The notes under the pieces: model-generated
Seen by the model: only the letters and a program-made list of their open reading frames with translations
Database searches by the model: none
Told to the model about the DNA's origin: nothing
Assembly: GCA_002329675.1 (NCBI GenBank)
Contig: DCUA01000084.1
Location: 220-11,140 of the forward strand
Origin: Firmicutes bacterium UBA1426
GTDB lineage: Bacteria; Bacillota; Clostridia; Peptostreptococcales; Anaerovoracaceae
Length of the DNA stretch: 10,921 nucleotides
Reading direction: 5' to 3'
Part shown: positions 6,096 through 10,921 of the stretch, piece by piece
Numbering within the stretch: the stretch's first letter is position 1
Layout of the letters: the number at the start of each line of letters is the position of its first letter
Translations under genes and position numbers: made by a program

Positions 6096-6922
6096 GTGAA
6101 GGAGTTCTGTGTACCGTCTGCCCGCGAGGCTGTGTGATCCGGGAGGGTCATAGGGGTTATTGCGGGGCAAGAGCCAATCATGACGGCGAAACAATAGCGG
6201 AGAACTATGGAAAGATTACCTCCATGGCACTCGACCCCATAGAGAAGAAGCCCTTGAGGCGGTTTCGCCCCGGGAGCTTTATTCTTTCCGTGGGCAGCTA
6301 TGGGTGTAATCTTCGCTGCTCTTTTTGCCAGAATTACAGGATCTCCATGGAATATGATTCAGCCGGGTGCATGGAAATCATGCCCCAAAAACTAGTAGAC
6401 AAAGCACTTGAGCTGGTTCCGGAAGGAAATGTGGGCATAGCCTATACGTATAATGAACCCCTGATTGGCTATGAGTTTGTCAGAGATTGCTCTGGGCTGG
6501 CCCATGAGAAAGGGTTAGCCAATGTTGTGGTGACAAACGGTTATATCAATGAGAAGCCATTTGAGGAGCTGTTGCCCCTGATCGATGCATTTAACATCGA
6601 CCTGAAAAGCTTTTCACAGGCGTTTTATAAAAAGATTGGCGGAAATCTGGAAGTGGTGAAGGACTCTATCCGTCTTGCCGCAAGTCAGAGCCATGTAGAA
6701 GTGACGACCCTGATCATTGGCGGAGAGAACGACAGTGAAGAGGAAATGAGAGAGCTTTCCAAATGGCTGGCATCGGTGGATCCGGAAATCCCTTTGCATA
6801 TCTCCCGGTTCTTTCCCGCATACAAGATGTCGGATCGCAGCCCCACTCCATCGGACAAGATATTGAAGCTGACTGCCATTGCAAGGGAGCGGCTGCGGTA
6901 CGTCTACTCAGGCAACCTGTAA
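6092..6922 (+). CDS. amrS: AmmeMemoRadiSam system radical SAM enzyme
   Basis: A 276-residue radical SAM protein related to pyruvate formate-lyase activating enzymes and consistently linked with MEMO1 and AMMECR1 proteins. The [4Fe-4S]/SAM motif is CNLRCSFC (C72, C76, C79). An N-terminal cysteine set, C7, C10, C14 and C24 (CTVCPRGCVIREGHRGYC), is characteristic of this subfamily and could hold a second metal or cluster. YTYNEP (118-123) and TNGYIN (148-153) are further conserved barrel motifs. Its product is unknown. The ATG overlaps the stop of the fusion gene as ATGA, pointing to translational coupling; a GAGGTGG (6074-6080) is a plausible but distant binding site. The protein ends soon after YVYSGNL. 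Many homologues I recall continue with a short CxxC-containing tail that is absent here, with no sign of a frameshift downstream. Confidence 0.9.
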   Translation: MSEGVLCTVCPRGCVIREGHRGYCGARANHDGETIAENYGKITSMALDPIEKKPLRRFRPGSFILSVGSYGCNLRCSFCQNYRISMEYDSAGCMEIMPQKLVDKALELVPEGNVGIAYTYNEPLIGYEFVRDCSGLAHEKGLANVVVTNGYINEKPFEELLPLIDAFNIDLKSFSQAFYKKIGGNLEVVKDSIRLAASQSHVEVTTLIIGGENDSEEEMRELSKWLASVDPEIPLHISRFFPAYKMSDRSPTPSDKILKLTAIARERLRYVYSGNL

Positions 6923-6970
6923 GCAGGATATAACCAGAATCGCAGAAGACGAAGGGAATAGGGACATTTA

Positions 6971-8209
6971 ATGAAGTTAACGAAAGAAGAAAGATCATGG
7001 ATCTTGTATGACTGCGGCAATTCAGCGTATTCTATGGCTGTTACAACAGCGTTGCTGCCCATCGTATTCGGAATGTTTGATAACGTACAGAGCAACATGG
7101 ATCTGGGGTATTTCAATTCCATTGCCAGCATATTAATAGCTGTGTTAAGCCCTGTACTGGGAACCATAGCAGATTACAAGGATAAGAAAAAAAGGTTTTT
7201 TATCTTCTTCGCAGCCCTTGGCCTGATCTGTACGACCTCATTGGCCTTTGTTTCCCCCGAGAGCGGGCACTGGCAGCTGCTGGTTCTGTTCTATGTCTTA
7301 TCGGCAGTAGGTTTTTCCGGGGCAAATATTTTCTACGACTCATTCCTGGTGGACATTACAACCGATGAACAAATGGACAAGGTTTCCGCAAACGGCTTTG
7401 CCTTCGGATATATCGCAAGTATCATCCCCTTTGGGATTAGTCTGATACTGATCTTCTATCTGGGGATGGATAAGGTCATCGGCTATCAGATCGGCTTCAT
7501 CGTAACGGCCTTATGGTGGGGACTCTTTACCATTCCAATAATCAGGAATGTGAAGCAGAAACACTATATTGAACCTGAGCCAAGACCGGTCATCAACAGC
7601 TTTAGAAGGCTCCGGGATACCTTTAAGAATATCAGGCAGTACAAAACAGTGTTTATCTTTTTGGTCGCATATTTCCTCTACATTGACGGGGTGGATACGA
7701 TCATCAAGATGGTTGTGCCCTATGCCACGGCGGTTTTAGGAGAAAATTCCCTTGATACCTTCACGCTGCTCGGGATTTTGCTGGTCATCCAGATAATTGC
7801 TTTTCCATGTGCCATCCTTTACGGGAATCTGGCGAAGAAATATTCCACAGGAACTATGATAGTGGTTGGTATTATAACCTACATAATTTCCTGCATGGCA
7901 GCATTTTTCATCACTTCTGTCTGGCATATTTTCATCCTTGGTGCCATGATAGGGTCTGCCCAGGGCGGGATTCAGGCTCTTAGCAGATCTTACTACGCTA
8001 AAATTATTCCCAAGGATAATTCCAATGAGTTCTTCGGCTTTTATAATATCTTCGGTAAATTTGCAGCAATTATAGGGCCGGGAGTCATGGCTCTGACAAC
8101 AACTTTAACGGGCAATGCACGGTATAGTATTTTGTCTATCATCCCCTTATTTATTGCCGGACTTATTGTATTTAACAAATTACCGAAGGAACAGCCTAAG
8201 AATCGTTGA
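6971..8209 (+). CDS. UMF1-type (ATG22-like) MFS transporter
   Basis: A 412-residue, very hydrophobic membrane protein with about 12 predicted transmembrane segments, seen as hydrophobic blocks near residues 15-35, 48-68, 76-95, 102-122, 143-163, 170-190, 226-248, 262-284, 293-313, 316-336, 360-378 and 384-401. The UMF1 (unknown MFS) signature is present: YDCGNSAYSMAV (13-24) and NEFFGFYNIFGKFAAIIGP (352-370). The motif-A-like loop GTIADYKDKKKRF (64-76) follows the second segment. Substrates of bacterial UMF1 proteins are largely unknown; the yeast relative ATG22 exports amino acids from the vacuole. The start has AGGG (6960-6963) 7 bases before ATG. The gene follows the radical SAM gene by 48 bases without a terminator and is tightly followed by a phosphodiesterase gene. 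Confidence 0.88.
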   Translation: MKLTKEERSWILYDCGNSAYSMAVTTALLPIVFGMFDNVQSNMDLGYFNSIASILIAVLSPVLGTIADYKDKKKRFFIFFAALGLICTTSLAFVSPESGHWQLLVLFYVLSAVGFSGANIFYDSFLVDITTDEQMDKVSANGFAFGYIASIIPFGISLILIFYLGMDKVIGYQIGFIVTALWWGLFTIPIIRNVKQKHYIEPEPRPVINSFRRLRDTFKNIRQYKTVFIFLVAYFLYIDGVDTIIKMVVPYATAVLGENSLDTFTLLGILLVIQIIAFPCAILYGNLAKKYSTGTMIVVGIITYIISCMAAFFITSVWHIFILGAMIGSAQGGIQALSRSYYAKIIPKDNSNEFFGFYNIFGKFAAIIGPGVMALTTTLTGNARYSILSIIPLFIAGLIVFNKLPKEQPKNR

Positions 8210-8226
8210 AATCAGGAGGTATGAAG

Positions 8227-9522
8227 ATGGGAGGATCAGGGACAGGGATAGCCAGACATGTATTTGTAATTTCTTATGACGGCTTTTCCGAGGACAATTG
8301 GGAAATGGCGAAGGGCCTTCCGAATATGTCCAGATTGCTTGCGAAGGGTGCATTTTGCACGAGCCTGCGGAGCGTTTATCCTTCCCTGACATATGTGGTC
8401 CATTCCACAATGGTAACAGGAGTATATCCGAACAGACATGGCGTCACGCACAACAACCCTTTTCAACCTTTCGTGGCAGAAAAGAATCAGCGATGGCATT
8501 GGTTCAGAGACAGCATTAAAGTACCGACTATATATGATGCAGCAAAAAAGGCCAGTATGCGCACAGCGGGTATCCTTTGGCCGGTCACCGGAAAGGCTTC
8601 CATAAGGTATAATATACCTGAAATAGCTGCAATCAATGGTGAAAACCAGGCACTGAAGGTCTTGAAAAATGGCAGCCCGCTTTTCACTGCCGGTATGGAA
8701 TTAAAATACGGACGTGTACGAAGGGGGATCGAAGAGCCCTATCTGGACGATTTTTCAACCTTATGCACCACGGACACGATCAGGAGGAAGAGACCCCATC
8801 TCATGCTGGTGCATCTGATCGATCTGGATGATGCAAAGCACAGGTATGGAACGGATAGTCCGGAAGTTCATGCTGCAATAAAACGCATGGACAAAAGGCT
8901 GGGGGATATTATGGAAGCGGCTGAGCAAGCCGGTATAGAGAAGGACACGGTCTTTATTGTAGTAGGAGACCATGGACATTTGGATGTGAGATACAAGGTG
9001 CATCTCAATAACCTGCTAAAGGAACATGGTCTGATCGATAGTGAGAGCAAGTATTGGAGAGCCTATTTTCAGAGTGCGGGTGGATCTGCCTATTTACACA
9101 TAAAGGAAGATGATAAGGAGGCAGAGAAGCTGGCCGTAGAAATTCTTCAAAATGCCATGAAGGAGGATAAATACGGGATAGAGTCCTCCTATTCCAGAGA
9201 TGAGCTCGATGGCCTCCACGTGGACAAAGCCGCCCGATACATGGTTGAGGCCAGGAAGGGATACAGCTTTGAGGATAGTATAACTGATGCAACCATTGAT
9301 GATTTAGAAGGAAAAGGGATCAGATACGCAACACATGGATATTCGCCGGACAAAGATAACTATAGATGCAATTTGATAATTTCCGGAGAAAAGATTAGAA
9401 GCGGATATCAATTGGGAAATATAGAAATGGTTGACCTTGCACCTACTATTTCCAAGATACTGGGGATCCCGTTTACGGATTGTGATGGCAGAAGCCTGGA
9501 TGAAATATTTGAAAACAGATGA
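8227..9522 (+). CDS. Alkaline phosphatase superfamily phosphodiesterase/NPP-like
   Basis: A 431-residue enzyme of the type I phosphodiesterase / nucleotide pyrophosphatase branch of the alkaline phosphatase superfamily, which hydrolyses phosphate esters with two zinc ions. From ATG 8227 the full active site is visible: D18 (SYDGF), nucleophile T55 (PSLTYVVH), D201 and H205 (LDDAKHRYG), D248 and H249 (GDHGH), and H370 (ATHGY). VDLAPTISKILGIP (402-415) is the usual C-terminal motif. There is no signal peptide or membrane segment, so it should act in the cytosol, unlike most characterised NPPs. A perfect AGGAGGT (8214-8220) lies 6 bases before ATG 8227. An ATG at 8221 touches the binding site and a TTG at 8206 lies before it, so both are unlikely. 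The stop of the transporter is 17 bases upstream. Substrate unknown: nucleotides, dinucleotides or other phosphodiesters are all possible. Confidence 0.87.
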   Translation: MGGSGTGIARHVFVISYDGFSEDNWEMAKGLPNMSRLLAKGAFCTSLRSVYPSLTYVVHSTMVTGVYPNRHGVTHNNPFQPFVAEKNQRWHWFRDSIKVPTIYDAAKKASMRTAGILWPVTGKASIRYNIPEIAAINGENQALKVLKNGSPLFTAGMELKYGRVRRGIEEPYLDDFSTLCTTDTIRRKRPHLMLVHLIDLDDAKHRYGTDSPEVHAAIKRMDKRLGDIMEAAEQAGIEKDTVFIVVGDHGHLDVRYKVHLNNLLKEHGLIDSESKYWRAYFQSAGGSAYLHIKEDDKEAEKLAVEILQNAMKEDKYGIESSYSRDELDGLHVDKAARYMVEARKGYSFEDSITDATIDDLEGKGIRYATHGYSPDKDNYRCNLIISGEKIRSGYQLGNIEMVDLAPTISKILGIPFTDCDGRSLDEIFENR

Positions 9523-9547
9523 TCGTGAAAGGAAAGAACAAACACAT

Positions 9548-10921
9548 ATGATGAATAAAGGTGAAAAGTACGAAATCGAGATAACAGACCTGGGCAATAA
9601 CGGCGAAGGAATAGGCCGAATAGACGGTATGGCTGTCTTTGTTCCGGGAGCCCTTCCCGGAGACCGCATAATGGCCGAGATCACAGAGACAAAAAAGAGC
9701 TTTGCGAAAGGAAAGCTGACTGAAATCTTATCGCAGTCTTCTTTCCGTGTAGAGCCTTCTTGTATATATGCAGACCGCTGCGGTGGATGTGGCTTGCAGG
9801 GGATGACTTATGAGGGGCAGCTTACCTTAAAAAAGAAATGGGTCATAGATCGCCTTGCGAGGATCGGTGGTGTGGAGGATCCCAAAGTTTTGGATGTGAT
9901 AGGGATGGAAGAACCCTGGCGTTATCGCAACAAGGTTCGTTATACTGTGTCGAGGATAAGCGGTCCTGAGAAAAAGCTGCGGGGTTGTAACCTTGGCTTT
10001 AGCAGGAAGATGAGCCATGAGATCATAGATTGTGAAAGCTGCATGCTTCAGACGGAAGTGGCTGACCGAATCGCGCAAGCTGTGAGAGAATACGTGAAGG
10101 CAACGAAAATTCCTATTTACGACGAAAAGACCGGGACCGGAGTCTTGCGTCACGTGGTGGTAAAGACAGCCTTTGGTACAGGAGAGGTAATGGTGATATT
10201 GGTTGCAACGGAGCGCCGGATCCCTGCTGTTGAGCTGTTGATCGATGGGATCGAGGACGCACTGGAAGGCCTTGATTTTTATCTGGAAAGTCTGATCCTG
10301 AATGTAAATAAACAGAGGAAGGGACCGGAAATGGGCAAGGATAGTATCACCCTGGCCGGCAAGCCCACCATCATGGACCGATTGATGGATATGGATTTTG
10401 AGATTTCGCCTCTTTCCTTCTATCAGGTCAATCCGATACAAACTGAGAAACTCTATAAAAAAGTGAGCGAATATGCTGCGCTGTCGGGAACGGAAACAGT
10501 GCTGGATCTCTATTGCGGAGTGGGGACCATCGGTCTCACGCTGGCAGACAAAGCAAAGCGCGTCATCGGCATTGAGTCTGTAAAGTCAGCCATAATCGAT
10601 GCAAATCGGAATGCTACGATCAACGGCATCGTTAATGCGGAGTACATCCATGGAAAAGCGGAGGAGGAACTGCCAAAGCTATTGGGCCAGGGCGTCCAGG
10701 CTGACGTAGTCATTCTGGACCCGCCACGGGCCGGCTGTGATCCGGCTCTTCTTGGGGCCGTGGCGGCGGCCGGGCCGTCCCGCATCGTATACGTCTCCTG
10801 CGACCCGGCCACCCTGGCCCGGGACATCAAAATCCTGACTCAGCAGGGCTATCGCTTCGTGGAGGCCCAGCCCGTGGATATGTTTCCGCATACAGGGCAC
10901 GTGGAGTGCGTAGTATTGATG
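9548..10921 (+). CDS. rlmD: 23S rRNA (uracil-C5)-methyltransferase, RlmD/RumA type, partial
   Basis: SAM-dependent enzyme that methylates C5 of a uracil in 23S rRNA (U1939 in E. coli; the Firmicute enzyme RlmCD also modifies U747, so the exact site is unsure). 458 residues are visible and the frame is open to the last base. Domains are an N-terminal TRAM domain (about 3-62), an iron-sulfur cysteine set C72, C78, C81 and C165 matching RumA, and a Rossmann methyltransferase domain with LYCGVGTIGL (321-330), DPPRAG (391-396), SCDPATLARD (417-426; C418 the nucleophile) and HTGHVECVVLM (448-458; E453 the catalytic base). Relatives end within a few residues of this point, so little is missing. The start is ATG 9548 or the adjacent ATG 9551; AAAGGA (9528-9533) is rather far upstream. 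GC content rises sharply after about 10,680. Confidence 0.93.
   Translation, partial: MMNKGEKYEIEITDLGNNGEGIGRIDGMAVFVPGALPGDRIMAEITETKKSFAKGKLTEILSQSSFRVEPSCIYADRCGGCGLQGMTYEGQLTLKKKWVIDRLARIGGVEDPKVLDVIGMEEPWRYRNKVRYTVSRISGPEKKLRGCNLGFSRKMSHEIIDCESCMLQTEVADRIAQAVREYVKATKIPIYDEKTGTGVLRHVVVKTAFGTGEVMVILVATERRIPAVELLIDGIEDALEGLDFYLESLILNVNKQRKGPEMGKDSITLAGKPTIMDRLMDMDFEISPLSFYQVNPIQTEKLYKKVSEYAALSGTETVLDLYCGVGTIGLTLADKAKRVIGIESVKSAIIDANRNATINGIVNAEYIHGKAEEELPKLLGQGVQADVVILDPPRAGCDPALLGAVAAAGPSRIVYVSCDPATLARDIKILTQQGYRFVEAQPVDMFPHTGHVECVVLM

Noticed and set aside
8206..8226. Earlier TTG or ATG start for the phosphodiesterase
   Set aside because: The perfect AGGAGGT at 8214-8220 lies after the TTG and touches ATG 8221; only ATG 8227 has workable spacing.
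9827..10441. Reverse-strand open frame of 204 codons opposite the rRNA methyltransferase
   Set aside because: It is an antisense shadow of a well-conserved coding region with no motif of its own.
1..10921. Mobile element, CRISPR array, tRNA, rRNA or riboswitch
   Set aside because: I saw no transposase motif, direct repeat series, tRNA-like cloverleaf or long structured leader on either strand; leaders here are under about 70 bases.

Overview
The window reads as a core chromosomal segment of an anaerobic Firmicute of class Clostridia. This rests on the cell-wall and regulator block murB, PHP gene, rapZ, whiA, on strong AGGAGG-type ribosome binding sites, on near-consensus sigma-A promoters, and on a gene resembling the lysine-fermentation enzyme Kce. 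All nine genes lie on the + strand. I see no IS element, CRISPR array, tRNA or rRNA. Base composition is mixed: the first 120 bases are very AT-rich, most genes are near 50% GC, and the last part of the final gene rises to about two thirds GC.

Layout. Bases 1-258 hold no convincing gene. They contain a terminator-like hairpin, presumably ending a gene left of the window, directly followed by a good promoter for murB. murB most likely starts at a TTG at 259, behind GGAGG. It is followed closely by a PHP-domain metallophosphoesterase and by rapZ (RNase adapter / nucleotide-binding protein). Where many Firmicutes carry glmR (yvcK) between rapZ and whiA, this window instead has a BKACE-family (Kce-like) beta-keto acid cleavage gene. 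That gene has its own promoter, overlapping the 3' end of rapZ, and its own intrinsic terminator. whiA follows.

Downstream of whiA is a tight gene string: a MEMO1-like/AMMECR1 fusion protein, then the radical SAM enzyme of the same 'AmmeMemoRadiSam' system (start and stop codons overlap), a UMF1-type MFS transporter, a cytosolic phosphodiesterase/nucleotide-pyrophosphatase-like protein, and an RlmD/RumA-type 23S rRNA uracil-C5 methyltransferase that runs off the right edge within a few codons of its expected end.

How they may work together. murB (peptidoglycan precursor synthesis), rapZ (in relatives tied to amino-sugar control or competence) and whiA (cell division and growth) form the usual wall/division neighbourhood. 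The Kce-like gene looks like an independently transcribed metabolic insertion. The MEMO/AMMECR1 fusion and the radical SAM protein are a widely conserved pair of unknown chemistry. The transporter and phosphodiesterase are closely coupled and may handle one phosphorylated compound. The best candidates for undescribed biology are the AmmeMemoRadiSam pair and the Kce-like gene in the glmR position.
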